Position numbers and translations under genes: made by a program. Shown here piece after piece: positions 25,401-33,785 of a DNA stretch of 64,000 nt (positions are counted from its first letter, which is position 1; every line of letters starts with the position of its first letter). The DNA comes from Alphaproteobacteria bacterium (GTDB taxonomy: Bacteria > Pseudomonadota > Alphaproteobacteria > CACIAM-22H2): assembly GCA_017308135.1 (NCBI GenBank), contig JAFKFM010000010.1, positions 234,296 through 298,295 of the forward strand, given 5' to 3'. Under the pieces are notes generated by a model that had not been told where the DNA came from, searched no databases, and worked only from the letters and a program-made list of their open reading frames with translations.

Positions 25401-26875
25401 TCGACGAAAATCTCCGCGCACGGATCGCGCATGCGGCGCGCGGGCTGGCGATCGGCGGCAAGCGCGTGCCGGGGCGGGCGACGATGCCGTCGTTCGATCC
25501 GGGTACCGGTAAAGCATTCGTCGATGTGCCCGCCGGCGACGCGGCCGATATCGACGCGGCGGTCGCGGCGGCGCGCACGGCTTCGCGCGGCGCTTGGGCG
25601 AAGATGGCGCCCGCCGAGCGCGGACGAATCCTGCGGCGCGCGGCCGATATTCTGCGCCGCGACGCGTACTGGATCGGCCCGATCGAAACGATCGACAGCG
25701 GCAAGCCCTTGAAGGACGGCATCGCGGAAGCGAACGCTGCCGCCGCCTATTTCGAGTACTACGCCGGGGCCGCCGACAAGATCGAAGGCGACACGATTCC
25801 GCAGCCGGGCGATGTGATGAGCGTCACGTTGCGCGAGGCGATCGGCGTGTCGGCGCAAATCCTGCCGTCGAACTTTCCGCTCGGCACCGCCGCGCGTGGC
25901 GTGGCGCCGGCCTTGGCCGCCGGTTGCGCGATCGTGGCCAAGCCGTCGGATCATACGCCGATGACGGCGCTGATTCTCGCCGATGTGCTCGACGAGGCGG
26001 GCTTGCCGCCCGGAATCTATAACGCGGTGACGGGGCGGGGCGACGAAGCCGGTGCGGCTTTGACCCATCATGCGGGCATCGATCAGATCACCTTCACCGG
26101 CTCGCTGGCGACCGGGCGGCGCATCTTGGCGGCCGCCGCTCGCAATGTCGTGCCGGCGGCGGTGGAACTCGGCGGAAAGTCGCCGCTGGTCGTGCTGGCG
26201 GATGCCGATCTCGATGCCGCGGCGGCGGTGACCACGAAGCAGATGTTCACCCATGCGGGCCAAGTCTGCTCGGCGCCGTCGTTGTTGATTCTCGAAAAGA
26301 AGATCGCCGAACCGCTGCTCGACAAGTTGATCGCGCGCGTGCGCGCCTTAACCGTCGACCACGGTCTGCGCGACGGCAATCTCGGTGCCATCGCGAGTGC
26401 GGGCCAGATCGCGCATATCGAGCGCATGGTCGTCGCGGCGCGCGCGGCGGGCGCGGAGTTGCGGGGCGGCGGTGCGCGGCCCGAGATCGCCGGTTGCCCG
26501 GACGGGCTTTATTACGCGCCGACGATCCTGGTCGCGTCGGATGCCGATCAGCCGATCGTGCGCGAGGAGGTTTTCGGCCCCGTCCTGACCGTTTTAATCG
26601 CCAGCGATGCCGATGAAGCCTTCGCGCTGGCCGATGCCGGTCAGTACGGGTTGTGCGCGTCGGTCTTCACCAACGATCTTGGCCGCGCCTTCGAATTCCA
26701 GCGCAGCGTCTCGGCCGGACAGATCTACGTCAACGACTGGCATCTGGGCGGCGTGCAAGCGCCGTTCGGCGGCATGAAGCGCAGCGGCATCGGCCGCGAA
26801 CGCGGTCTCGCCGGTCTCGAAAAATATCTCCGCCTCAAGAACGTCAACATCCGCCCTCGGGCGCTCCAACCGTAA
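25397..26875 (+). CDS. Aldehyde dehydrogenase
   Basis: This 492-residue NAD(P)-dependent aldehyde dehydrogenase has the nucleophile C291 in G-Q-V-C-S-A, the general base E257 in V-E-L-G-G-K-S-P and the oxyanion asparagine N159 in P-S-N-F-P-L-G. The F-T-G-S-x-x-T-G cofactor loop is present, and the E-E-V-F-G-P motif is complete. The start overlaps the stop of the GMC gene (ATGA). It presumably oxidises the aldehyde made by that enzyme. Betaine-aldehyde-type function is conceivable because GMC/ALDH pairs do this in choline oxidation, but TRAP and enolase-superfamily neighbours point towards a sugar-derived alcohol. Confidence 0.92.
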   Translation: MIDENLRARIAHAARGLAIGGKRVPGRATMPSFDPGTGKAFVDVPAGDAADIDAAVAAARTASRGAWAKMAPAERGRILRRAADILRRDAYWIGPIETIDSGKPLKDGIAEANAAAAYFEYYAGAADKIEGDTIPQPGDVMSVTLREAIGVSAQILPSNFPLGTAARGVAPALAAGCAIVAKPSDHTPMTALILADVLDEAGLPPGIYNAVTGRGDEAGAALTHHAGIDQITFTGSLATGRRILAAAARNVVPAAVELGGKSPLVVLADADLDAAAAVTTKQMFTHAGQVCSAPSLLILEKKIAEPLLDKLIARVRALTVDHGLRDGNLGAIASAGQIAHIERMVVAARAAGAELRGGGARPEIAGCPDGLYYAPTILVASDADQPIVREEVFGPVLTVLIASDADEAFALADAGQYGLCASVFTNDLGRAFEFQRSVSAGQIYVNDWHLGGVQAPFGGMKRSGIGRERGLAGLEKYLRLKNVNIRPRALQP

Positions 26876-26888
26876 AGAGAAGATCGCG

Positions 26889-28046
26889 ATGAACGTCAAT
26901 TCTCCCGCCCGCGCGCAGGTTTCGCACAATTCGAATCAGACGATCACCGACGTCTCGGTCACGATCTTCACTTGGAAGGACGTGCCTGTCTTGCGTTACA
27001 GCGACCGCAACCCGGCGACGACGGGAACCAGCGAGCTGGGTCTCGTTACGATCAAAACGAACGATGGCTTGGAAGGTCATTCGTTCTTGGGCTCGTCGAT
27101 CCGTGGCGCCTATCTCGATGTCGTGTCGCTGATCCGCACATTGAAGCCCAAGCTGATCGGAGCCGACCCTTGCGCGCGCGAGAAAATCTGGACCGATCTG
27201 CACACGGTCCAGCGCGCGACGACGATGCGCACGATCGGCGCGGTCGACGTCGCGTTGTGGGACCTTGCGGGCAAGATCGCCGGCATGCCGGTATGCCGGA
27301 TGCTGGGAACGTCGCGCGACCGTATCCCGTGCTACGCGTCGTCGCCGACCTACGCGACGATCGACGAATATGTCCGCGAGGCGGAAGGGGCGAAGAACGC
27401 CGGTTATCGCGGATACAAAATCCATCCGCCGCGCTTGGTCGAAGACGCGATCGCGGCCTGCAAGGCGATCCGCAAGGCCGTCGGCCCCGATTTTCCGCTG
27501 ATGATCGATACCGGCGGCATCCACGATTTCGTCGAATCGGTTCGGCTGGGTAAGGCGGTCGAGGAACTCGGTTTCCTGTGGTTCGAAGACCCGCTGGCCG
27601 AGGACGACATCTACAACTACACCAAGCTGCGCCAGAAGCTGACGATCCCGCTGATGGCGACGGAGTATTCGCCCGGCGGTTTCCACTCCTACGCCAACTG
27701 GATCGTCGCGCAGGCGACGGATTATCTGCGCGGCGACGTGGCGGTGAAGGGCGGGCTGACCGGCGTGTTGAAGGCGGCGACGTTGGCCGACGCGTTCCGG
27801 ATGAATTATGAAATCCATCACGGCGGAAACTCGTTGAATAATCTGGCGCAGCTTCATGCCGCCCTGTCGATCCGCAACACGCAGTGCTTCGAAGTGCTGT
27901 TGCCCGCCGCCGCCCAGAAATACGCGCTGATCGAGGATTTGGAGATCGACGCCGAGGGCTGCCTTGCCGCACCGCAAGGACCGGGCCTCGGCGCCAAAAT
28001 CGACTTCGATTTGATCGCGGCGAATAAGATCGAGGTGCTGCGCTAA
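26889..28046 (+). CDS. Mandelate racemase/enolase-superfamily enzyme (KxH type)
   Basis: The product is 385 residues. The catalytic pattern is K177-x-H179 in Y-K-I-H-P, with metal ligands D207, E233 (W-F-E-D-P) and E259, and a candidate general acid/base His at 310/311 in I-H-H-G-G-N. It therefore is a Mg2+-dependent enzyme that abstracts a proton next to a carboxylate, probably a racemase or sugar-acid dehydratase. The lysine-x-histidine pair is unlike the two other superfamily members in the window. It ends the TRAP/GMC/ALDH series, 13 bases after ALDH, and may act on the acid formed there. The reaction is not determined. Confidence 0.85.
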   Translation: MNVNSPARAQVSHNSNQTITDVSVTIFTWKDVPVLRYSDRNPATTGTSELGLVTIKTNDGLEGHSFLGSSIRGAYLDVVSLIRTLKPKLIGADPCAREKIWTDLHTVQRATTMRTIGAVDVALWDLAGKIAGMPVCRMLGTSRDRIPCYASSPTYATIDEYVREAEGAKNAGYRGYKIHPPRLVEDAIAACKAIRKAVGPDFPLMIDTGGIHDFVESVRLGKAVEELGFLWFEDPLAEDDIYNYTKLRQKLTIPLMATEYSPGGFHSYANWIVAQATDYLRGDVAVKGGLTGVLKAATLADAFRMNYEIHHGGNSLNNLAQLHAALSIRNTQCFEVLLPAAAQKYALIEDLEIDAEGCLAAPQGPGLGAKIDFDLIAANKIEVLR

Positions 28047-28456
28047 GCCGGGATCAGGTCGAGCGCGACCGCCGCCACTTGCGCGTCTTGCGCGGCGGCG
28101 GCACCGCTTGCGCCGACGGCACCGATCAACCTTCCGTCCACGAGCAGCGGCACGCCGCCCGCGAAAGGCAGGACGTTGGGCAACTTCAACAGCCCGATCG
28201 TGCCGGCGGCGACGGATTCTTCGAACTTCGCGGTCGGGCGCTTGAACATGACCGACGAGCGCGCCTTGCCGATCGCGAGTTCGATCGTGCCGGCATGCAC
28301 GCCGTCCATGCGGGAAAACGCGATCAGATGACCGCCTTCGTCGACGATGGCGATCGTCATGGCAAGGCCCATCGCGCGGGCCTTCTCCTCGCACGCGGTG
28401 AGCATGGTTTTGGCGAGCGTGTGGGGCAGGAAATGTTTCGTCGGCAAGCTGGTCAT
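28043..28456 (-). CDS. GlcG/HbpS-family protein
   Basis: This 137-residue protein of the GlcG/HbpS family has A-I-V-D-E-G-G-H-L-I-A-F-S-R-M-D-G, S-V-M-F-K-R-P-T and G-L-I-G-A-V-G-A-S-G-A. Members bind haem or small ligands, or sit beside glycolate and other organic-acid genes; the biochemical function is poorly settled. The start at 28456 has a GGAGGAA ribosome site; longer in-frame starts are unlikely. It converges on the enolase-superfamily gene, overlapping it tail to tail by 4 bases, and diverges from the GntR gene at 28618. Confidence 0.8.
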   Translation of the reverse strand: MTSLPTKHFLPHTLAKTMLTACEEKARAMGLAMTIAIVDEGGHLIAFSRMDGVHAGTIELAIGKARSSVMFKRPTAKFEESVAAGTIGLLKLPNVLPFAGGVPLLVDGRLIGAVGASGAAAAQDAQVAAVALDLIPA

Positions 28457-28587
28457 CGTGTTCCTCCGTCGGCGGCCGAGAATATCATCCGCGATCTTCC
28501 CGGCCAGCATAATGACGGGGATGGCGCTATCGCCGGGCAAGGCGCGCGTTCCTTGACGGATCGCGGCGGCGGAACTAGCGTGCGCAG

Positions 28588-28602
28588 ATAGGTCTGACCA
28601 AT
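28588..28602 (+). promoter_or_regulatory. FadR-type operator upstream of gntR gene
   Basis: The 9-base core GGTCTGACC at 28591-28599 is palindromic around its central base and sits inside ATA...AAT flanks. The same core recurs before the dehydratase gene at 29539. It resembles the TGGNNNNNCCA form of FadR-subfamily operators. Its position 15 bases before the regulator's start suggests autorepression. The 28457-28587 part of this divergent gap shows nothing further. Confidence 0.55.
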
Positions 28603-28617
28603 TCCCGCGCCGTTCCC

Positions 28618-29400
28618 TTGAAACGCTCGATCGCCCTGAAACCAGCCAAACCGCGCAAGCCTCTCAACGCCGCCAAATTGGCGCCGCTGCGCGAGGGCGG
28701 ATTCGCCACACCGCCGGAAGGCCCGCGCAAACGGCTTTACGAAGAAATCGCGGCGCGCATCGAGGCGCATTTGCGCGCGCGCAAGTTCAAGCCCGGCGAT
28801 CGGCTGCCGCCCGAACGCGAACTCGCGCAGCAACTCGGCGTCAGCCGCCCGTCGTTGCGCGAGGCGATGATCGCGCTCGAAACGGCGGGGTTGATCGAAG
28901 TTCTGGTCGGCAGCGGCACCTTCGTGCGTGCGTTGGCGCCCGAAGGTTTCAAACTGCCGTGGTCGAATGCCGGCGACGCGGGGCCGGGTGTGCGCGAACA
29001 GTTCGAAGCGCGTAAACTGGTGGAGCCCGAACTGGCCGCCCTCGCGGCCGAACACGTCACCAAAGCGCAGATCGATACGATGCGCCGCGCGGTGTTCGAA
29101 GCGGCGGCGAAATTCGCCAAGGGCGAACTCGCCGAAGCCGAGGACTACGCCTTTCACGTGACGCTCGCCGAAGCCTCGCGCAACACCGTGCTGGCGGCGT
29201 TGGTGCGACATTTGTGGGATCTGCGCCGCGGCGAAATGTGGTTCAAGCTGCGCGCGCGCGTCGTGCTGCCCGAACATCGCATGCAGGTGATCGCCGACCG
29301 GCGCGAGATCGTCGAGGCGTTGGAGGTGCGCGACGGGGCGGCCGCGCGCGCGATCATGATCCGTTACATGCAGCGGGCCGAGAAGCGATTCTTCGATTGA
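28618..29400 (+). CDS. GntR-family regulator (FadR/FCD subfamily)
   Basis: The protein is up to 260 residues: a basic, proline-rich N-terminal extension of about 35 residues, then the GntR winged helix (P-G-D-R-L-P-P-E-R-E-L-A-Q-Q-L-G-V-S-R-P-S-L-R-E-A) and an FCD domain with the helix pattern F-H-V-T-L-A-E-A-S. No ATG is available before the helix-turn-helix; a TTG at 28618 is used, TTG 28678 is a second choice. Matching palindromes lie before this gene and before the glucarate-dehydratase-like gene, making it the likely local repressor of that unit, with a sugar acid as effector (inference). Confidence 0.82.
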   Translation: MKRSIALKPAKPRKPLNAAKLAPLREGGFATPPEGPRKRLYEEIAARIEAHLRARKFKPGDRLPPERELAQQLGVSRPSLREAMIALETAGLIEVLVGSGTFVRALAPEGFKLPWSNAGDAGPGVREQFEARKLVEPELAALAAEHVTKAQIDTMRRAVFEAAAKFAKGELAEAEDYAFHVTLAEASRNTVLAALVRHLWDLRRGEMWFKLRARVVLPEHRMQVIADRREIVEALEVRDGAAARAIMIRYMQRAEKRFFD

Positions 29401-29409
29401 GTCGGCCGT

Positions 29410-29550
29410 TTGGACTGACCAATCCACAATCCGCGCCGGACCGGGTTCGCCGCTAATCCTTATTTAGCTGGCATTTTCACGCCTCGACCGAGGGCGCGGT
29501 AAACGCGCTTGACTCGTGGTTGACCAATCCGCTTTATTGGTCTGACCTAT
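29410..29550 (+). promoter_or_regulatory. Operator cluster and promoter region of dehydratase-RraA unit
   Basis: The 29401-29605 gap contains three related sites: TTGGACTGACCAAT at 29410-29423 (one base off the palindrome), a half-site TTGACCAATCC near 29519 and ATTGGTCTGACCTAT at 29536-29550, whose core GGTCTGACC equals that at 28591. A TTGACT hexamer near 29509 may be a -35. The pattern is consistent with cooperative repression by the upstream GntR protein. A GGAAGGAAG ribosome site ends at 29599. Confidence 0.5.
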
Positions 29551-29605
29551 TGAGAAGGGCGTGCGCCGGAGCAACCGCGCCGCCGGTTCGGGAAGGAAGT
29601 GCGCC

Positions 29606-30820
29606 TTGGGTTCGACGCGTATCGAGAAGATCGAGTGCATCCCGGTGACGGTGCCGGTGGAGGCGCCGATCCTGACCTGCTACGGCTCGCTGGGTGCGTA
29701 TCCACGCGTGCTGATCAAGGTGGTGGGCGAGAACGGCAAGATCGGGTATGGCGAAGTCGCGGCACGCTACAAGGCCGAGACTTTCCGCATGTTCGAGGCG
29801 ATCTTCAAGGGCGAGAACCCCTTGGACACGAACCGCCTGATCGGCCGGATCAAGCACTGGAACTATTACCCGTGGCAGAAGCCCGAGCCGTTGATGGCGG
29901 GGCTGGAGATCGCGTGTCTCGATCTTGCGGGCAAGACGCTGGACGAGCCGGTCTACCGGTTGCTGGGCGGCAAAGTGCATAACGAAGTGCCGGTCGCGTC
30001 CTATCTGTTCTATCGCCACAACAACGCGCAAGGGCGGGGGCAGATCCACGACGTCGCCGCCGTGGTCGCGTTCGCCAAGAAGCAGGTCGCCGATTACGGC
30101 TTCAATGCGCTGAAGCTGAAAGGCGGGTATTTCGCGCCCGAGGTCGATCGCGACGCGATGGAAGCGCTGCGCGACACGTTCGGGCGCGATATGCGTCTGC
30201 GTCTCGATCCGCAAGGCTGCTGGACGCCGGCGACCGCCGTGCGCATCGGGCGCGATCTCGACAAGATCGGTCTCGAATACTACGAGGATCCGTGCTGGAA
30301 CGCCGCCGGTATGGCGCAAGTCCGCCGTTCGGTGACCACGCCGATGGCGACCAATATGTGCGTGACGACGTTCGAGGAGTTCCAGCCCGCGATCCAGATG
30401 GGCGCCATCGACATCGTGTTGAGCGATGTCTGGTACTGGGGCGGTATGCGCGCGACGATGGCCGTGGACCGGATGTGCCAGGCGGCCGGGATCGATCTCG
30501 GCATGCATTCGAGCGCCGAACTTGGCGTTGGCTGGGCGGCGATGATCCATGCCGCCAGCGCCATGCCCAATCTCAAGCTCGCGATCGATTGCATGAACCT
30601 GCATCTGGCCGACGACATCATCGTCGGCGGCAAGATCGTACCGAAGGGCGGCGTCGTACGCCCGCCCGAAGGACCGGGACTAGGGGTCGCGATCGACGAA
30701 GCCAAGCTCGCCAAATACGCGGCCCTCGCGTCGTCGGGGGCCGCCAGCGACCGCTTCCTCAATCCTGGCCTGGCCGATAGTGGGCGCCCCGGCTGGTATC
30801 CCAAAAGCCCGGCGTGGTGA
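29606..30820 (+). CDS. Glucarate dehydratase-like enolase-superfamily enzyme
   Basis: The 404-residue enzyme has the pattern K170-x-K172 (L-K-L-K-G-G), D201, E227, N250 and H301 (M-H-S-S-A-E-L-G). Asparagine as third metal ligand and the M-H-S region are the hallmarks of the glucarate dehydratase subgroup. Such enzymes convert aldaric or aldonic acids to 2-keto-3-deoxy acids. The TTG at 29606 is preferred because GGAAGGAAG lies 6 bases before it; an in-frame codon at 29561 overlaps the operator region. An RraA-fold gene follows 7 bases later. True glucarate dehydratases are longer (about 446 residues), so specificity may differ. Confidence 0.85.
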   Translation: MGSTRIEKIECIPVTVPVEAPILTCYGSLGAYPRVLIKVVGENGKIGYGEVAARYKAETFRMFEAIFKGENPLDTNRLIGRIKHWNYYPWQKPEPLMAGLEIACLDLAGKTLDEPVYRLLGGKVHNEVPVASYLFYRHNNAQGRGQIHDVAAVVAFAKKQVADYGFNALKLKGGYFAPEVDRDAMEALRDTFGRDMRLRLDPQGCWTPATAVRIGRDLDKIGLEYYEDPCWNAAGMAQVRRSVTTPMATNMCVTTFEEFQPAIQMGAIDIVLSDVWYWGGMRATMAVDRMCQAAGIDLGMHSSAELGVGWAAMIHAASAMPNLKLAIDCMNLHLADDIIVGGKIVPKGGVVRPPEGPGLGVAIDEAKLAKYAALASSGAASDRFLNPGLADSGRPGWYPKSPAW

Positions 30821-30827
30821 GAACGAC

Positions 30828-31499
30828 ATGACCATCAAACTTGCCGATCTCGACTGGGCATCGATCGCCGCGCGCTTCAAGCGCCTCTACACGCCCGCCG
30901 TGTGCGACGTGTTGGATGGCTATGAACTTCGCCATCAATACGTCCATCATTCGATCAAGCCGCTCGACCGCAGGCTGATGATCGCGGGCCCCGCCTTCAC
31001 GATCGTCGGAATGCAGAATGCGACGCGCGACAAGGCCAAGCGCATGGGGCCGCGCGTGATCGACAGTTTCGTGCCGCATGTCGTGGCTTGCTACGACACG
31101 TCGGGCGACGAAACGACCGGCGTGTGGGGCGAGTTGTGGAGTGCGGGGGCGGCCAAGCGCGGTTGCGTGGGCGCCATCGTCGATGGCGGCATTCGCGACA
31201 CGGCCTATATCCGCCGCGCGAAGTTCCCGATCTTCCACAAGCACACGATCCCGGGCGACGCGATCGGACGATTCAACATCGTCGATTTCGATTGCCCGGT
31301 GAATATCGGCGGCGTGCGCGTCAATCCCGGCGACTATGTGTTCGGCGACGAGGACGGCACGGTGATCGTTCCCAAGGCGCTCATCCTCGAGGTGCTCGCG
31401 AAGGCCGAGGCCGTTTGCGAGAAGGAGAACAAAATCCGCGACGCGATCGAGGACAACGCCTCGCTCGCAGATCTCTACGAAAAATACGAGCGGTTCTAA
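30828..31499 (+). CDS. RraA-family protein, probable 4-hydroxy-2-oxo acid aldolase
   Basis: The product is 223 residues. The RraA/HMG-aldolase core is visible: A-V-C-D-V-L-D-G, the G-A-I-V-D-G-G-I-R-D (aspartate and arginine of the metal/substrate site) and V-N-P-G-D-Y-V-F-G-D-E-D-G-T-V-I-V-P. The family includes pyruvate aldolases and dehydratase-like proteins as well as the RNase E inhibitor. Context with a sugar-acid dehydratase argues for the enzyme role, namely cleavage of a 2-keto-3-deoxy acid. It starts at the ATG at 30828, coupled to the dehydratase gene, and precedes a second GntR gene. Confidence 0.85.
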   Translation: MTIKLADLDWASIAARFKRLYTPAVCDVLDGYELRHQYVHHSIKPLDRRLMIAGPAFTIVGMQNATRDKAKRMGPRVIDSFVPHVVACYDTSGDETTGVWGELWSAGAAKRGCVGAIVDGGIRDTAYIRRAKFPIFHKHTIPGDAIGRFNIVDFDCPVNIGGVRVNPGDYVFGDEDGTVIVPKALILEVLAKAEAVCEKENKIRDAIEDNASLADLYEKYERF

Positions 31500-31572
31500 G
31501 GTGATGACGCCCGTTTCCGCGCCGATGACGATGGTATCTCGCGGTTGCGAAGAAATGCCGTCAGAATGGGCC

Positions 31573-31602
31573 TTGAATCAAAGTCATCATACGTCTTATG
31601 AT
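31573..31602 (+). promoter_or_regulatory. Promoter with palindromic operator over the -10, upstream of gntR
   Basis: A promoter is visible as TTGAAT (31573-31578), an 18-base spacer and TATGAT (31597-31602). The -10 is one arm of an inverted repeat, ATCATA (31586-31591) with TATGAT, spaced by 5 bases. An AGGGAGGA ribosome site follows at 31611-31618. This fits a GntR protein repressing its own operon, which continues into an ABC importer and three oxidoreductases. Confidence 0.55.
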
Positions 31603-31623
31603 CCCTCTTTAGGGAGGAATCAT

Positions 31624-32343
31624 ATGTCGGGATTCAAGGTCGCCAAGCCGGCGGAAACGGGGCGGCGCGATTTCGTCGTCCGCCAGCTGATCGGCATTAT
31701 CCGCGAACGCAAGATCGCGCCCGGCGCGCGGCTACCGGCGGAACCGGAGCTTGCCGATATGTTCGGCGTCAGCCGCACCGTGGTGCGCGAAGCGATGCAG
31801 ACCTTGCAGGCGACCGGCACGATCCGCATCGAGCAAGGGCGCGGCACGTTCTTGGCCGAAAACCCGCTGGCGCAGCCATTCAGCGTCTGGGCGACGATGA
31901 ATACCCATCGCGTGGGCGAGTTGTTCGCGGTGCGCTCGATTCTGGAGGCGGAGGCCGCGAGCCTTGCCGCCAATAATCGTACCAAAGCCGATCTCGCACG
32001 CATGAAAGCCGCGCTCGATGCGGGGCAGGAGGGCGTGGCTGCGGTCGATTGGCGCGCGACGATGGCCGCCGACGTCGAATTTCACCGCGCGGTCACGCAA
32101 GCCGCCGGCCTTGGTTTGCTGCGCGAGATGCTCGAAGTCGCGATCCCCGTATGGATCGACATGACCGCCGACGTGACGCGCGAACGCCGCCGCGCGGAGC
32201 GCTTGCAACTCACACTCGACGAGCATCGTGCGGTCTATGACGCGATCAAGCTGGGCGACGGCGATGCCGCGCGGAGCGCCATCCGCGCGCATCTCGAAAA
32301 TTCGCGCGACCGGCGCATCGTCAACGATGGCGGACACGCATAA
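31624..32343 (+). CDS. GntR-family regulator (FadR/FCD subfamily)
   Basis: The protein is 239 residues. The winged helix contains G-A-R-L-P-A-E-P-E-L-A-D-M-F-G-V-S-R-T-V-V-R-E-A and G-R-G-T-F-L. The FCD domain starts near residue 95 with R-S-I-L-E-A-E-A-A and carries D-V-E-F-H-R-A-V and E-H-R-A-V-Y-D-A-I-K. The ATG at 31624 follows a strong AGGGAGGA site; an upstream in-frame start at 31501 would place the promoter inside the gene. It heads the operon of binding protein, permeases and oxidoreductases. Confidence 0.9.
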   Translation: MSGFKVAKPAETGRRDFVVRQLIGIIRERKIAPGARLPAEPELADMFGVSRTVVREAMQTLQATGTIRIEQGRGTFLAENPLAQPFSVWATMNTHRVGELFAVRSILEAEAASLAANNRTKADLARMKAALDAGQEGVAAVDWRATMAADVEFHRAVTQAAGLGLLREMLEVAIPVWIDMTADVTRERRRAERLQLTLDEHRAVYDAIKLGDGDAARSAIRAHLENSRDRRIVNDGGHA

Positions 32344-32401
32344 CCCGGCCGCGATGGCCGGTCTCGGAACGACCGAAGAATGAAAAAGGGAGGATAATGC
32401 G

Positions 32402-33730
32402 ATGACCAACGACAAGGGTTCGATGACGCGCCGCGCGACGCTCGCGGCGGCCGCCGCACTGGCGGTCTGTTTGCCGATCGCCGATGCGGCCGCGCAGACG
32501 ACGATCACGTTCTGGAACGGCTGGGACGGCAGCCGCCGTCCGCAATTGCGCGCCGTGCTCGACGAGTTCGAGCGCCGCAATCCGGATATCAAGGTCGAAA
32601 GTCTGACGCTGAGCAGCGACACGACCGCGCAGCGCTTTCTGACCGGTATCGCCTCGGGCGCCGTGCCCGATCTCTATATGACTCAGGCGGGCGATTTCTC
32701 GCGCTGGGGCTCGCTCGGCGCGTTCATGCCGCTCGACGATCTCGTCGCGCGCGACAAGATCGATCTCAACGCCACTTTCTTTCCGAGCTCGACCGAAGGC
32801 TCGCGCGTGAACGGCAAGCTGTTGCAGTTTCCGTTCAAGGTCGCGACGTCGATGCTCGTTTGGTACAACAAGGATCTGTTCCGCCAGGCCGGGCTCGACC
32901 CCGAAAAGCCGATCCGTACTTGGGCGGAATTGGAGGAAGCCGCCGCCAAGACGACGAAGCGCAGCGGCACCACGATCGAGCAACTCGGCTTCAATACTTG
33001 CCTCAATTGCTCGATGGGGACGGGTTCCGAGAACCCCTTCGTCGAGTGGATGTCGCGCAACGGCGGTTCGATCCTGTCGCCCGACGGGCGCAGCGTCGCG
33101 TTCGACTCGCCCCAGGGTGTGGACACGCTGAAATGGATGGCGGGCTTCTCGGAGCGTACCGCCGGCGGCTGGGGCAACGTGTTGCGCCAGTACGGCTCGA
33201 CCTGGAAGGATCTGCGCACCAGCTTCTACACCGGCAAGATGGCGATGATCCATGACGGCCCGTTCCTCTACAACATCATGGCCAACGACGCGCCGCACAT
33301 GCTCGACAAGGTCGGCGTGTTCGTTTCGCCGATGAACGCGGCCAATCCGGGTGCCAAGCAGCGCTATATCGGCTATGGCGTGCCGGGCTACGGCATTCCG
33401 GCCAAGGCGAAGAACCCCGAAGCGGCGTGGAAACTGCTGAAGTTCATCGCGATGGAAGACGCGGGCGCTTGCGAGTTCTTCCGCCAGCAGAAGCGCGCGG
33501 ACACGGCGTTGCGTAACTGCAAGGTCGATCTGCCGCCGACGGTCGCTTCGGCCTTCGTGCAGAACGCCGAACTCGTCGAAGGCCATGCGGCCCCCGGCGT
33601 GTGGTCGCAGATCCACGCGCGCCTCCAGCAGATGTCGGAATCGGCGCTGCTGGGTCAAGCCACGCCCGAAGCCGCGATCAAGGCGGCGGCCGACGACGTG
33701 CGCCGCTTGCTCGCGCGTCAGACGAACTGA
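32402..33730 (+). CDS. Sugar ABC transporter solute-binding protein
   Basis: The 442-residue periplasmic protein has a signal peptide (M-T-R-R-A-T-L, hydrophobic core, A-D-A-A-A-Q cleavage region near residue 32). The mature N terminus T-T-I-T-F-W-N-G-W-D-G is typical of family 1 sugar-binding proteins. An unusual C-L-N-C pair occurs near residue 200, and two more cysteines (D-A-G-A-C and L-R-N-C) lie near 360-375, which could form disulfides in the periplasm. AGGGAGGA precedes the ATG at 32402. No ATPase gene belongs to this operon. Confidence 0.9.
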   Translation: MTNDKGSMTRRATLAAAAALAVCLPIADAAAQTTITFWNGWDGSRRPQLRAVLDEFERRNPDIKVESLTLSSDTTAQRFLTGIASGAVPDLYMTQAGDFSRWGSLGAFMPLDDLVARDKIDLNATFFPSSTEGSRVNGKLLQFPFKVATSMLVWYNKDLFRQAGLDPEKPIRTWAELEEAAAKTTKRSGTTIEQLGFNTCLNCSMGTGSENPFVEWMSRNGGSILSPDGRSVAFDSPQGVDTLKWMAGFSERTAGGWGNVLRQYGSTWKDLRTSFYTGKMAMIHDGPFLYNIMANDAPHMLDKVGVFVSPMNAANPGAKQRYIGYGVPGYGIPAKAKNPEAAWKLLKFIAMEDAGACEFFRQQKRADTALRNCKVDLPPTVASAFVQNAELVEGHAAPGVWSQIHARLQQMSESALLGQATPEAAIKAAADDVRRLLARQTN

Positions 33731-33743
33731 AGCGAAAAGGTAA

Positions 33744-33773
33744 GGCCGGCGCTCCCGCGAAGGGGCGCCGGCC
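33744..33773 (+). promoter_or_regulatory. Stable intercistronic hairpin between binding-protein and permease genes
   Basis: GGCCGGCGC at 33744-33752 and GCGCCGGCC at 33765-33773 form a perfect 9-base stem with a 12-base loop. No T-run follows, so it is unlikely to be an efficient terminator. Hairpins at this place in ABC operons commonly protect the upstream binding-protein mRNA or attenuate the permease genes (established for malE-malF). Confidence 0.65.
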
Positions 33774-33785
33774 GTTCGCCAGCAT

